From: Chryseobacterium gleum
Lineage (GTDB): Bacteria; Bacteroidota; Bacteroidia; Flavobacteriales; Flavobacteriaceae
DNA length: 64,000 nt
NCBI GenBank assembly: GCA_945881885.1
Contig: CAMCVI010000009.1
Span: 1 to 64,000 of the forward strand
Direction of reading: 5' to 3'
Shown here: one piece after another, positions 39,725 to 50,144 of the stretch
Layout: each line of letters opens with the position of its first letter
Numbering within the stretch: position 1 is the first letter of the stretch
Notes under the pieces: generated by a model
What the model was told of the DNA's origin: nothing
What the model saw: the letters and a program-made list of their open reading frames with translations, nothing else
Database searches by the model: none
Program-made: the position numbers and the translations under genes

Positions 39725-41440
39725 TTAATTTCTAACGTTACCTCTCGGTGTTTTTCTGTTAGATTTTGGTCCAACTTTAGACATGGCACATCTAAATCCG
39801 ATATAATCTGTTGCCATATCTTGTGGGAAATACCTTCTAGATGCTGGATCTAACCAATAAGCTCTGTCTCTCCATGATCCGCCTTTGTATACTCTTACAT
39901 TGTCGTCTACTAAAGTAGTTCTGTTGTCAGATTTATCAAATTGTTTTACTTGACTACCTGCGCTATCGGCCGAAATTTTATGTATTGGTGAGCTGTACAT
40001 TCTTTTATTTGGATCTTCCTTTTTGTTTGCTTCTTCTTCATTGGCTCCAAAATCAAAATATCTAGTAGATTGTTTGTCACCATCTCTGTAGTTTTTATTG
40101 TCAGATGTAGAGAAGTTTTGTCTTAAATAGGTTTCATTTTCGTCAACTGGTATTTGAGCAAGCGATCCAGGGAAACTTCTAGCTATTACTTTACCAGTAC
40201 TTAATGTGTCATATTTGATGTTATCTTTTGTTACCATTTCTACTGTTCCGTCATCACCAATTTTATTTTTAGTGTATACGTTACCTCTAAAGTAGTTAAA
40301 GTCATTTGCTTCATCATCAATAATTGGTCTGTAAACATCTTGTACCCATTCTGCAACGTTACCAGCCATGTCATACAATCCAAAATCATTTGCAGGGTAA
40401 AATTTAACTACTTGTGTAATATCAGCACCGTCATCAGACCATCCTGCAATTCCGCCGTAATCTCCTTTACCTTGTTTGAAGTTAGCCAATTGGTCACCTC
40501 TTAATTTTCTTTTACCAGAACGAGTATATTGACCTTTCCAAGGATATTTTTTTTGTCCTTTGTAAATGTTATATTCTCTATTTCCTACTAAAGCCAATGC
40601 GGCATATTCCCATTCTGCTTCTGTAGGTAATCTGTATTCAGGTAAAATTATACCTGAACTTCTTTGTGCATATACATTTTTGGCGTCGGTAGGAGTTGCT
40701 GCAGCAGATCTTCTTCCAGAACTTCTTTGTCCAAGAGGTTTTTTCAAAACTATATCATCTTTACCACCAAAAGTTTTGGAAGGTGAATTGATGTATGATT
40801 CTGTATCAAAATTTGATTCAGCAGTAACTTCTGCACTAATTTTATTTCCTTTTTTAAGGTAACCTTCTTTTTCAAGAATGTTTTCGTTTACTCGATTGGT
40901 TCTCCAGTCGCAAAATTCACTAGCTTGAATCCAGTTTACTCCAACTACAGGATAGTTAGCATAAGCGGGATGTCTTAAGTAATTGTTTGTCATCGTTTCG
41001 TTATATCCTAAACGATCTCTCCATACTAATGTGTCTGGAACAACGCCATTGTAAATATTTTTGTAATTATCTTCTGTTGGAGGATAAACTGATTTTACCC
41101 AATATAAGTATTCTGCATACATTAAGTTTGTTACTTCTGTTTCATCCATATAAAAAGATTGAACATGTTGCTTGGTTGGACTGTTGTTCCAATCGTGCAT
41201 TACATCATCTTCCACTTTTCCCATTGTGAATGTTCCACCTTCAATTGAGGTCATTCCAGGAGGTGTTTCTTGCTTTTGGTATTTAGTGTTGTATTGGAAA
41301 CCACCGTTTTTATCGTTGATTTGCCATCCAGTTGCACTAGAACCACCTTTGGTGCTTCCACTTTTGCTACAGCTGGTAAAACCTATTGCTACAGTCAACG
41401 CTAGTAGCAATTTTAAAGACATAATTTTAGTAACTTTCAT
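39725..41440 (-). CDS. gldJ: Gliding motility lipoprotein GldJ (formylglycine-generating-enzyme fold)
   Basis: Lipobox GFTSCSKS; GMTSIEGGTFTMG, ETEVTNLMYAEYLYWVK, RLPTEAEWEYAA, VYKGGSWRDRAYWLDPASRRYFPQDMATDYIGFRCAMS; start ATG 41440. Confidence 0.94.
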   Translation of the reverse strand: MKVTKIMSLKLLLALTVAIGFTSCSKSGSTKGGSSATGWQINDKNGGFQYNTKYQKQETPPGMTSIEGGTFTMGKVEDDVMHDWNNSPTKQHVQSFYMDETEVTNLMYAEYLYWVKSVYPPTEDNYKNIYNGVVPDTLVWRDRLGYNETMTNNYLRHPAYANYPVVGVNWIQASEFCDWRTNRVNENILEKEGYLKKGNKISAEVTAESNFDTESYINSPSKTFGGKDDIVLKKPLGQRSSGRRSAAATPTDAKNVYAQRSSGIILPEYRLPTEAEWEYAALALVGNREYNIYKGQKKYPWKGQYTRSGKRKLRGDQLANFKQGKGDYGGIAGWSDDGADITQVVKFYPANDFGLYDMAGNVAEWVQDVYRPIIDDEANDFNYFRGNVYTKNKIGDDGTVEMVTKDNIKYDTLSTGKVIARSFPGSLAQIPVDENETYLRQNFSTSDNKNYRDGDKQSTRYFDFGANEEEANKKEDPNKRMYSSPIHKISADSAGSQVKQFDKSDNRTTLVDDNVRVYKGGSWRDRAYWLDPASRRYFPQDMATDYIGFRCAMSKVGPKSNRKTPRGNVRN

Positions 41441-41630
41441 ACTTTGTAGGTAATAATTTAAGTGCTGCAAGATAATAATAAACCATTAATATGCAACAAA
41501 AAAATAAAAAAAATTAAACAATAAATTTAGAGTATATGTTGGTAAACGTAAAATTGTGCATATTATTATATAAAGTTATTTTAAAATTTATTATTTGCAA
41601 TATTTTAGTTTATTTTGCGTTATGATGAGA

Positions 41631-44600
41631 ATGAAAAAAAAATATTTACTATTTGTATTCGCTTCTTTTTTGAGTTTTGCTCAAAATACTAAAGATTTTT
41701 CAATTGTTTGGAATACAAATACGTCATTTATTGTAGGAGATACAAAATATAATATTCCCCAATTTCAGTCTGAAAATTTTGAATTTCAGGTTGCGAAAAA
41801 TACAATTTCTTATGTTAATAGCTTAAAAGTTACAGGCTTAATTTCTGAAAGCACTGTTGCTATTAATAATATTATTTATGAAACAATTGATGTTTCTTTA
41901 TTAGGTGATTTAGGGGTGTCAAATATATCCTCTAAAATTGATTTTAAATCGTTTTCATCTTACGCCAGAGATGAAGCATTTCTTTCGTTCCAGTTTAATC
42001 CAATAATTAAAGACAATTCGGGTTACAAAAGAGTAAAATCATTTACGCTAAATTATTCGGTTTCTAATGCTAACAGCACTTTTCAAAGCATTAATTCTAT
42101 TCAAAATTCAGTTTTGGCAACTGGGTCTTGGCACAGATTTTATGTTGAAAAATCTGGGGTTTACTTAGTTAGTAAAAGTTTTCTTCAAAGTATTGGCGTG
42201 AATGTTGCAGTTGACCCAAGAAATATTAAAATTTATGGTAATGGTGGTAGGATGTTACCTTTACTAAACAGTACAGCATATCCTATTGATTTGGAAGAAA
42301 ATGCCATTCAATTTGTGGGCGAAGCAGATGGTGTTTTTAATGAAAATGATTACATTCTGTTTTATGCAGAAGGTATGGATACATGGAACGATGAGAGTCT
42401 AACGCACGTAAATCAGTTTGCAGATAGATCTTATTATTATGTAACTTCAAATGGTGCAGCAGGAAAAAGAATTCAAAATTATACAGAGCCTGCTGGAACA
42501 CCAACTTTAGTACTTTCCAATTATGATGGCTATCAATTTCATGAAGTTGATTTGTTTAACGCTGGAAAAATTGGCAGAAGATGGTTTGGTGAAAAATTTG
42601 ATTTAGATGACAATCAGACTTTTCAATTCGTATTACCTAATTATACTTCGGGTTCACCCGTAAATTTTTCAGCGAATTTTGCAGCTGTTTCTTTTGTTTC
42701 CACTTCATTTAAAGTGAAAGCAAATGCCGTCGATATCGGAACTGTTTCAATTAATTCTGCTTCAGGGTCTGCATTAGGTTATGAAAATATTTTAAATACC
42801 ACTTTTGTTCCTACTTCAAACGCTGTATCAATCGATTTATCATACATTAATAGTGGTGTGCCTTCTTCAAAAGGATATTTAGATTATATTATTTTAAAAT
42901 ATAACGCCGAACTAAAAGGTTTCGGCAAACAATTTTTGTTTTCTAATAATTTAGTAAAAACCAATATCGGAGTAGGACAATTTGTTGTTTCGAACGCCAC
43001 AACTTTAAGATCGGTTTGGGATGTTACAGATATATATAATGTTACAAAATTAGATAACACTCAAAATAATGTGTCTTTTAAATTGGCTTTAGGACAAGAT
43101 AAAAAGTTTGTTGCGGTTGATAATGTAGATTTTTATACTCCTTTGAGAGAAAATGAAACCAATGTGGCCAACCAAAATTTAAAAGGCACCATTTTTAAAA
43201 ATAATCAAGGTCTTTTCCAAGATATAGATTATTTAATAGTAACTCCATCGAGCTTGGTTGCTCAGGCAGAAACTTTGGCTAATTTCCATAGAAATAACTC
43301 AAATATGAATGTTAAAGTAGTACCGCTACCTTTAATATATACTGAATTTGGAGGTGGAAAACAAGATGTCGCGGCTATTAGAAATTTTGTAAAATATGTT
43401 TATGATAATGCTTCAAATACAACCAGTAAAGTTAAATATTTAAATTTATTTGGAGATGCATCGTATGATTTTAAAAACAGAATTAAAAACAACACAAATA
43501 TCGTACCTATTTTTCATGGTTTTGATGTTTCTAATTCCTTAAGTCCAAATAACAGTTCAAATTTTTCTTTATTTTCTTCTTTCATGTCGGATGATTTTTT
43601 TGCGCTTATGGATAGCAACGAAGGGAATATGATAGCTTCTGCAGATTTAATGGATTTAGCTGTAGGCAGAATGCTAGTTTCTTCAAACACACAAGCTTCA
43701 GAGATGGTAAACAAAGTACTTGAATATCATGATGAAAAATCTTACAAAAGATGGAGAAATAACTTAGTGTATTATTCAGACGATCCCGATCCTTTTTTAT
43801 CTGGAGATTATTTATTACAAAAAGATTTAAATGAATTAGCGGATGAAGTTTCAGTCGCCAACCCATTTTTTAATTCAAACAAAATTTTTACTGACGCTTA
43901 TGTACAAGAAGTTAGCGCCGGTGGGCCAAGATATCCACAAGCAAAAAAAGCATTTATTGACGCAATTGAATTAGGCGCGTTAGTTTTAAATTATTACGGA
44001 CATGGAAATGAAGAGAGTTTTGCAATTGAACGAATTTTTGAAAAAGCAGATGCACAAACACTTAATAATAGGTATAAATATCCTTTATTTATTACAATTA
44101 CTTGTGAGTTTACCCGTTTTGATGATCCAAATCGTCCAACAGGTGGCGAATACATGTATTGGAACAAAACAGGTGGCGCCATTGCATTATTAGCAACAAC
44201 CAGACAAATTAGTCAGTCACTCGGAATTGATTTAAATGAAGCGATTTATGATAATTTATTTACGATGGAAAACAATTCCTATATTTCTATTGCAGAATCT
44301 CTTCGTAGGGCCAAAATTAGTTTGGGCGGTTCAAATAAACGAGTCGTTTTTTATATAGGCGATCCCGCCTTAAAATTAGCCATTCCAAAACCAAAAATAG
44401 TTTTAACAAAAATAAATGGTGAAAATATAAATACGACAACGCTTTCTTTACAAGCCTTATCTTTAGGAACTTTATCAGGAGAAGTTATAGATGAAAACAA
44501 TACTTTAATAACCAATTATAATGGAGATTTAGCAGTACAAGTGTATGATAAAAATTTAAATAGATTGACACTTGATAATGACAATGTTTCATTGCCACCC

Positions 44601-45494
44601 ATTAATCAACCTAAGCTAAATTTTGTAAGCTTAGGAGAAGTAATCTACAGAGGAAATGCTTCTGTTGTAAACGGAAAATTTGAGTTTAGTTTCATCGTGC
44701 CACAAGATATTCAAATTCCTATTGGAAATGCTAGAGTAAGTTTTTATTCCAAAAGTAACTCACCAATTTTGCAAAATCAAACAGGATACAACACGCAAAT
44801 AAAAGTAGGAGGTGTAAATACTTCAGCTCCTTCAGATACTACGCCGCCAAAATTAAAATTATACATGAACGATACCAATTTTGTCAGTGGTGGCATTACA
44901 AATGAATCACCAATTTTTCTTGCGTTTTTAGAAGATGAAAACGGAATTAATACTGCAAGCGGAATTGGACACGATATTGTAGCTATTTTGGACAATGATG
45001 AAAACAATCCATTTAATTTAAATGACTATTACGAAACAGAAACGGATAACTACAAAAAAGGTAAAGTTACTTATCCGTTCAGAGATTTAGCACCTGGTTT
45101 GCATACTATTTTGTTTAAAGCATGGGATGTTTATAATAATTTAATTACTGCTGAAATTCAGTTTGTGGTTATTGGCGACGGTGATTTGCAATTAGAACGC
45201 GTTTTAAATTATCCAAATCCATTTGTTAGTTATACCGAATTTTGGTTTAATCACAACAGGCCATTTGAACCTTTAGAAGTTCAAGTTCAGATTTTAACAA
45301 TAACAGGTAAATTGGTAAAAACCATAAACCAAACTGTTGTAAATGAGGGTTTTACTTCCAGAGATATTAAATGGGATGGAAAAGATGATTTTGGAGATAA
45401 AATAGGAAAAGGAGTTTATGTATACAAAGTAACTGTAAAGTCAGCAATTACAGGTAAAAAATCCGAAAAAATTGAAAAACTTGTAATCCTATAA
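41631..45494 (+). CDS. porU: Type IX secretion system C-terminal signal peptidase (gingipain-like C25 family)
   Basis: C25-like domain (DYLIVTPSSLVAQAETLANFHR, YLNLFGDASYDFKNR, LNYYGHGNEESFAIERIF, FITITCEFTRFDDP); C-terminal YPNPF...GKGVYVYKVTVKS sorting domain; start near 41631. Confidence 0.94.
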   Translation: MKKKYLLFVFASFLSFAQNTKDFSIVWNTNTSFIVGDTKYNIPQFQSENFEFQVAKNTISYVNSLKVTGLISESTVAINNIIYETIDVSLLGDLGVSNISSKIDFKSFSSYARDEAFLSFQFNPIIKDNSGYKRVKSFTLNYSVSNANSTFQSINSIQNSVLATGSWHRFYVEKSGVYLVSKSFLQSIGVNVAVDPRNIKIYGNGGRMLPLLNSTAYPIDLEENAIQFVGEADGVFNENDYILFYAEGMDTWNDESLTHVNQFADRSYYYVTSNGAAGKRIQNYTEPAGTPTLVLSNYDGYQFHEVDLFNAGKIGRRWFGEKFDLDDNQTFQFVLPNYTSGSPVNFSANFAAVSFVSTSFKVKANAVDIGTVSINSASGSALGYENILNTTFVPTSNAVSIDLSYINSGVPSSKGYLDYIILKYNAELKGFGKQFLFSNNLVKTNIGVGQFVVSNATTLRSVWDVTDIYNVTKLDNTQNNVSFKLALGQDKKFVAVDNVDFYTPLRENETNVANQNLKGTIFKNNQGLFQDIDYLIVTPSSLVAQAETLANFHRNNSNMNVKVVPLPLIYTEFGGGKQDVAAIRNFVKYVYDNASNTTSKVKYLNLFGDASYDFKNRIKNNTNIVPIFHGFDVSNSLSPNNSSNFSLFSSFMSDDFFALMDSNEGNMIASADLMDLAVGRMLVSSNTQASEMVNKVLEYHDEKSYKRWRNNLVYYSDDPDPFLSGDYLLQKDLNELADEVSVANPFFNSNKIFTDAYVQEVSAGGPRYPQAKKAFIDAIELGALVLNYYGHGNEESFAIERIFEKADAQTLNNRYKYPLFITITCEFTRFDDPNRPTGGEYMYWNKTGGAIALLATTRQISQSLGIDLNEAIYDNLFTMENNSYISIAESLRRAKISLGGSNKRVVFYIGDPALKLAIPKPKIVLTKINGENINTTTLSLQALSLGTLSGEVIDENNTLITNYNGDLAVQVYDKNLNRLTLDNDNVSLPPINQPKLNFVSLGEVIYRGNASVVNGKFEFSFIVPQDIQIPIGNARVSFYSKSNSPILQNQTGYNTQIKVGGVNTSAPSDTTPPKLKLYMNDTNFVSGGITNESPIFLAFLEDENGINTASGIGHDIVAILDNDENNPFNLNDYYETETDNYKKGKVTYPFRDLAPGLHTILFKAWDVYNNLITAEIQFVVIGDGDLQLERVLNYPNPFVSYTEFWFNHNRPFEPLEVQVQILTITGKLVKTINQTVVNEGFTSRDIKWDGKDDFGDKIGKGVYVYKVTVKSAITGKKSEKIEKLVIL

Positions 45495-45585
45495 AAAAAA
45501 TGTATATTTGTCAATTCACTATTAAAATAAGCATATTGAAATAAAACTACATCTGAAATAAATAAATACTAATTAAATCAAACAG

Positions 45586-46758
45586 ATGAAAAATCTAATT
45601 AAACTTTTAACAATTTTAGTAGTTACGCAATATACCTTCGGGCAAGAAAGAGTAATTACTACCGGAGTTCCTTTTTTATTAATTGCTGCTGATGCACGTT
45701 CTGCAGGTTTGGTCGACATGGGCGTAGCTACTTCTGCCGATGCCTATTCGCAACAATATAACCCATCAAAATATGCGTTTTCAAAGCAAAAGCAAGGATT
45801 TTCAATGAGTTACACACCTTATTTAACTAGTATTGCAAATGATATTTCGTTGGGGCAAATAACGTATTTTAATCGATTCAATGATCGTATGGCTTTTTCT
45901 GGAAGTTTGCGTTATTTTGGTTTTGGAGATATCGAATTAAGAGAAACTGGTGATCCCAATGAAGTTCCTGTAATTACAAGTCCAAATGAGTTTGCGCTAG
46001 ACGGTTCGTATTCGTTAAAACTTAGCCCTGAATTTGCGATGGGAGTTTCTGGTCGTTATATTCGTTCCAACCTAAAAATTGCCAACGCCACAACTGATGC
46101 TAGACCAGCTACTACTTTTGCGGTGGATGTTTCAGGTATTTATCAATCTGAAGAAGTTGCGTATGATAATTTCAACGGAAAATGGAGAGCAGGTTTTAAT
46201 TTTCAAAATTTAGGACCAAAATTATCGTATGACAATGATTTGTTAAATGAAAATTTTATCCCAGCGAATTTGAGATTGGGAGGAAGTTTTGACTTTATTT
46301 TAGATGATTATAACAAAGTAAGTTTAATAGGTGAAACTACAAAATTATTAGTGCCAACTCCTCAAGCGGTTACAGATTTAAATAATGATGGCGTTATTGA
46401 TGCCACTGATAAATCAATTAACAATCAAAATTATAGACAAATAAGTTGGACAAGCGGAATTTTTCAATCTTTCGGCGATGCGCCTAACGGTTTTTCAGAA
46501 GAGTTACAAGAGTTTACTTGGGCGTTAGGCGCTGAATATTGGTACCAAGATTCTTTTGCTTTAAGAACGGGTTACTTTAACGAAAGTGTAGAAAAAGGTG
46601 CCAGAAAATACTTAACATTAGGAGCTGGTTTTAAATATAATATCGTGAAAATAGATATTTCCTATTTGTTCTCAGCATCAAAAGTTAGAAACCCGCTTGA
46701 GAATACTTTAAGATTTTCTTTATCATTTAATTTTGGAGACGAATACGATGATAACTAA
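45586..46758 (+). CDS. porV: Type IX secretion outer membrane protein PorV/LptO
   Basis: VPFLLIAADARSAGLVDMGVATSADAYSQQYNPSKYAF; downstream of porU. Confidence 0.94.
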   Translation: MKNLIKLLTILVVTQYTFGQERVITTGVPFLLIAADARSAGLVDMGVATSADAYSQQYNPSKYAFSKQKQGFSMSYTPYLTSIANDISLGQITYFNRFNDRMAFSGSLRYFGFGDIELRETGDPNEVPVITSPNEFALDGSYSLKLSPEFAMGVSGRYIRSNLKIANATTDARPATTFAVDVSGIYQSEEVAYDNFNGKWRAGFNFQNLGPKLSYDNDLLNENFIPANLRLGGSFDFILDDYNKVSLIGETTKLLVPTPQAVTDLNNDGVIDATDKSINNQNYRQISWTSGIFQSFGDAPNGFSEELQEFTWALGAEYWYQDSFALRTGYFNESVEKGARKYLTLGAGFKYNIVKIDISYLFSASKVRNPLENTLRFSLSFNFGDEYDDN

Positions 46759-46778
46759 TAAAATATATAATTAATTTT

Positions 46779-46818
46779 AATCCAAATTCAATCTTTTTTG
46801 AATTTGGATTTTTTTTCC
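46779..46818 (+). terminator. Terminator of porV
   Basis: AATCCAAATTCAA ... TTGAATTTGGATTTTTTTT. Confidence 0.8.
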
Positions 46819-46850
46819 AAAAAAAGTAAATTTTTTTAAAAAAGTCATTT

Positions 46851-47333
46851 ATGCAAGAAATACGAATAGAAACTAAAATAACTGTTTTTGAGTCATTTGA
46901 TGAATTATCAGATTTGGAAAAAGAATACATGAATAAAGCCATAGAAATTAGAAAAAAAGCCTATGCGCCCTATTCGAAATTTTTAGTAGGTGCAGCTATT
47001 GTATTAGATAATGGTATAGTTTTACAAGGTTCGAACCAAGAAAACGCAGCCTATCCTTCAGGTTTGTGCGCAGAACGAGTGGTGATTTTTTACGCAGGAG
47101 CCAATTATCCTGAAAATAAGATTGTAAAAATGTTTATTTCAGCCGCACCTTCAGATCGTGAAGCAACAACACCAATTCCACCTTGTGGTTCCTGTCGTCA
47201 ATCCATTTCTGAATATGAAGTGAAACAAGATTTGCCCATCGAAGTTTATTTTATGGGATCAAATGGACCAATTCATAAGTCTGATTCTATAAAAAATTTA
47301 TTACCTTTTATGTTTGATAAAACTATTCTATAA
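46851..47333 (+). CDS. cdd: Cytidine deaminase
   Basis: YAPYSKFLVGAA, NAAYPSGLCAERVVIFYA, PIPPCGSCRQSISEY. Confidence 0.94.
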   Translation: MQEIRIETKITVFESFDELSDLEKEYMNKAIEIRKKAYAPYSKFLVGAAIVLDNGIVLQGSNQENAAYPSGLCAERVVIFYAGANYPENKIVKMFISAAPSDREATTPIPPCGSCRQSISEYEVKQDLPIEVYFMGSNGPIHKSDSIKNLLPFMFDKTIL

Positions 47334-47454
47334 CGTTTTCGCTAATAAAAATTAAAATAAATTGATTATTTTTTTAATTTAAACAGTAATAAATTTTTAG
47401 AATAAAATACGTTGTAGTATTTTTGTGGTTCGTAAAAAAAATAAAAAACAATAT

Positions 47455-48456
47455 ATGAAACCAATTACAAAAGAAGTATATCTAAAATGGTATGAAGACA
47501 TGCAGTTTTGGAGAAAGTTTGAAGACAAATTAGCTGCTTTATATATACAACAAAAAGTAAGAGGATTTCTTCATTTATATAATGGACAAGAAGCCGTTTT
47601 AGCAGGTGCATTGCACGCTATGGAGTTAGGTGGAAAAGATAAAATGATTACCGCTTATAGAAATCACGTGCAGCCAATTGGTATGGGCGTAGATCCAAGA
47701 AAAGTAATGGCAGAATTATTAGGTAAAGTCACCGGAACTTCAAAAGGTATGGGTGGTTCGATGCACATTTTCTCAAAAGAACATGGCTTTTATGGAGGAC
47801 ATGGAATTGTAGGTGCTCAAATTCCTGTTGGTGCAGGTATGGCTTTTGCTGATAAATACTTTGAAACAGGTGGCGTTACATTAACCTATTTTGGAGATGG
47901 AGCAGCACGTCAAGGATCTTTACATGAAGCATTTAATATGGCTATGTTGTGGAAATTACCAGTTGTTTTTATTTGTGAAAATAATGGATATGCCATGGGA
48001 ACTTCTGTAGAAAGAACGGCGAATCATACAGATATTTGGAAGTTAGGTTTAGGATACGAAATGCCTTGCGGACCAGTTGATGCTATGAATCCTGTTAAAG
48101 TAGCTGAAGCTATGCATGAAGCCATGGAACGCGCTAGAAGAGGTGATGGACCAACTTTCCTAGAAATGAAAACTTACCGGTACAGAGGTCACTCTATGTC
48201 AGATGCGCAACATTATAGAACGAAAGACGAAGTAGAAGAGTACAGAAAAATTGATCCAATTACTCAGGTTTTAGATATTATAAAAGAGAAAAAGTACGCT
48301 ACTGAAGCAGAAATTGAAATTATAGATCAAAGAGTAAGCGATTTAGTAGCTGAATGTGAAAAATTTGCTGAAGAATCTCCTTTCCCAGAAGCACAACAAT
48401 TATATGATGTGGTTTACGAACAAGAAAATTATCCATTTATTCCCCACAGACTATAA
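47455..48456 (+). CDS. pdhA: Pyruvate dehydrogenase E1 component subunit alpha
   Basis: RGFLHLYNGQEAVLAGA, GGSMHIF, GDGAARQGSLHEAFNMAMLWKLPVVFICENN; ATG 47455 (ORF-track GTG lies in a TATTTTTG box). Confidence 0.95.
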   Translation: MKPITKEVYLKWYEDMQFWRKFEDKLAALYIQQKVRGFLHLYNGQEAVLAGALHAMELGGKDKMITAYRNHVQPIGMGVDPRKVMAELLGKVTGTSKGMGGSMHIFSKEHGFYGGHGIVGAQIPVGAGMAFADKYFETGGVTLTYFGDGAARQGSLHEAFNMAMLWKLPVVFICENNGYAMGTSVERTANHTDIWKLGLGYEMPCGPVDAMNPVKVAEAMHEAMERARRGDGPTFLEMKTYRYRGHSMSDAQHYRTKDEVEEYRKIDPITQVLDIIKEKKYATEAEIEIIDQRVSDLVAECEKFAEESPFPEAQQLYDVVYEQENYPFIPHRL

Positions 48457-48459
48457 ATT

Positions 48460-50067
48460 ATGGCAACAGTAATTACAATGCCCCGTTTAAGTGATACCAT
48501 GACAGAAGGAGTGGTAGCTTCTTGGCTAAAAAAAGTGGGTGACACAATAAAAACAGGTGAAATTTTAGCCGAAATTGAAACTGATAAAGCTACAATGGAA
48601 TTTGAATCCTTTTATGACGGTGTTTTATTACACATAGGTATTCATGAAGGAGAATCAGCTCCAGTAGATTCTTTATTAGCTATTGTAGGAAAACAAGGTG
48701 AAGACATTTCGGCTTTGTTAACTTCAGGTGCTCCAGAAAAACAAGCTACTCCAATAGAAGAGGTTAAAACTGAAACTAAAACTGCTACATCAACATCAGA
48801 AATTCCTGCAGGTGTAAAAGTAGTAACTATGCCGCGTTTATCAGACACAATGACAACCGGTACTGTGGCAACTTGGTTGAAAAAAGTAGGAGATACGGTG
48901 AAAGAAGGAGATATTTTAGCAGAAATAGAAACAGACAAAGCTACAATGGAATTTGAATCTTTCAACGCAGGTACCTTATTATATATTGGTGTGGAAGAAG
49001 GAGGAACGGCTCCAGTAGATACTATTTTAGCCATTTTAGGGCCAGCTGGAACAGATGTTTCAGGAATTGCAGCTAACTATTCAGTGGGTGCAACTGTTTC
49101 AACGCCAAAAATTGAAGATGTTAAGCAAGATACAAACCCAACACCCAACATCCAACACCCAACACCTAATAGTAATGACCGAATTTTCGCATCGCCGTTA
49201 GCAAAGAAAATTGCTTCAGACAAAGGCATCAATATTTCTCAAGTAAAAGGGTCAGGTGAAAATGGAAGAATTACAAAATCAGATGTAGAAAACTTTACTC
49301 CATCATTTGGTAATACTCCGGTTCAAGCCGTAACAGATGCTACTAATGCAGTTTCAGCCGTGAAGCCTTTTGTTCCAGCAGGAGAAATGTTTCAAGAAGA
49401 AATTAAAAACTCGCAGATGCGTAAAACTATCGCGAGACGTTTATCAGAATCTAAATTTACAGCACCACATTATTATTTAACAATTGAGTTAGATATGGAT
49501 AATGCGATTGCTTCAAGAAATACAATTAATAGTTTGCCAGAAACAAAAGTATCATTTAACGATATGGTTATTAAGGCATCTGCTATGGCACTGAAAAAAC
49601 ACCCACAAGTCAATTCTCAATGGAGAGAAGATGCAATGGTAATCAATCATCATGTAAACATTGGAGTTGCCGTTGCCGTTGAAGACGGTTTAATGGTTCC
49701 AGTATTGAAATTTACAGATCAAATGAGTTTAACTCAAATTGGTGTGAGTGTAAAAGATTTAGCAGGAAAAGCAAAATCAAAGAAAATTCAACCAGCCGAA
49801 ATGGAGGGAAGTACTTTTACGATTTCCAACCTGGGAATGTTTGGCATCCAATCTTTTACTTCAATTATCAATCAACCCAACTCTGCTATTTTATCTGTTG
49901 GCGCTATTGTTGAAAAACCAGTAGTTAAAAACGGTCAAATTGTAGTGGGTAATACCATGACAGTAACATTAGCTTGTGATCATAGAACGGTAGATGGAGC
50001 CACAGGCGCTAAGTTTTTACAGACTTTTAAAGCGTTTATGGAAAATCCTGTAACTATGCTTGCATAA
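48460..50067 (+). CDS. pdhC: Pyruvate dehydrogenase E2, dihydrolipoamide acetyltransferase with two lipoyl domains
   Basis: Two MPRLSDTMTxG..ETDKATMEFESF lipoyl domains, E3/E1-binding domain, C-terminal DHRTVDGATGAKFL. Confidence 0.95.
   Translation: MATVITMPRLSDTMTEGVVASWLKKVGDTIKTGEILAEIETDKATMEFESFYDGVLLHIGIHEGESAPVDSLLAIVGKQGEDISALLTSGAPEKQATPIEEVKTETKTATSTSEIPAGVKVVTMPRLSDTMTTGTVATWLKKVGDTVKEGDILAEIETDKATMEFESFNAGTLLYIGVEEGGTAPVDTILAILGPAGTDVSGIAANYSVGATVSTPKIEDVKQDTNPTPNIQHPTPNSNDRIFASPLAKKIASDKGINISQVKGSGENGRITKSDVENFTPSFGNTPVQAVTDATNAVSAVKPFVPAGEMFQEEIKNSQMRKTIARRLSESKFTAPHYYLTIELDMDNAIASRNTINSLPETKVSFNDMVIKASAMALKKHPQVNSQWREDAMVINHHVNIGVAVAVEDGLMVPVLKFTDQMSLTQIGVSVKDLAGKAKSKKIQPAEMEGSTFTISNLGMFGIQSFTSIINQPNSAILSVGAIVEKPVVKNGQIVVGNTMTVTLACDHRTVDGATGAKFLQTFKAFMENPVTMLA
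49137..49171. repeat. Heptad tract CCCAACA-like x5 within pdhC
   Basis: CCCAACA CCCAACA TCCAACA CCCAACA CCTAATA. Confidence 0.88.
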
Positions 50068-50086
50068 AATAATTTTATCATAATAG

Positions 50087-50118
50087 AATCCCGAAAATTA
50101 TTTTTCGGGATTTTTTTT
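50087..50118 (+). terminator. Terminator of pdhAC
   Basis: AATCCCGAAAA ... TTTTCGGGATTTTTTTT. Confidence 0.8.
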
Positions 50119-50144
50119 TATATTTACATCAAACTAATACTATT

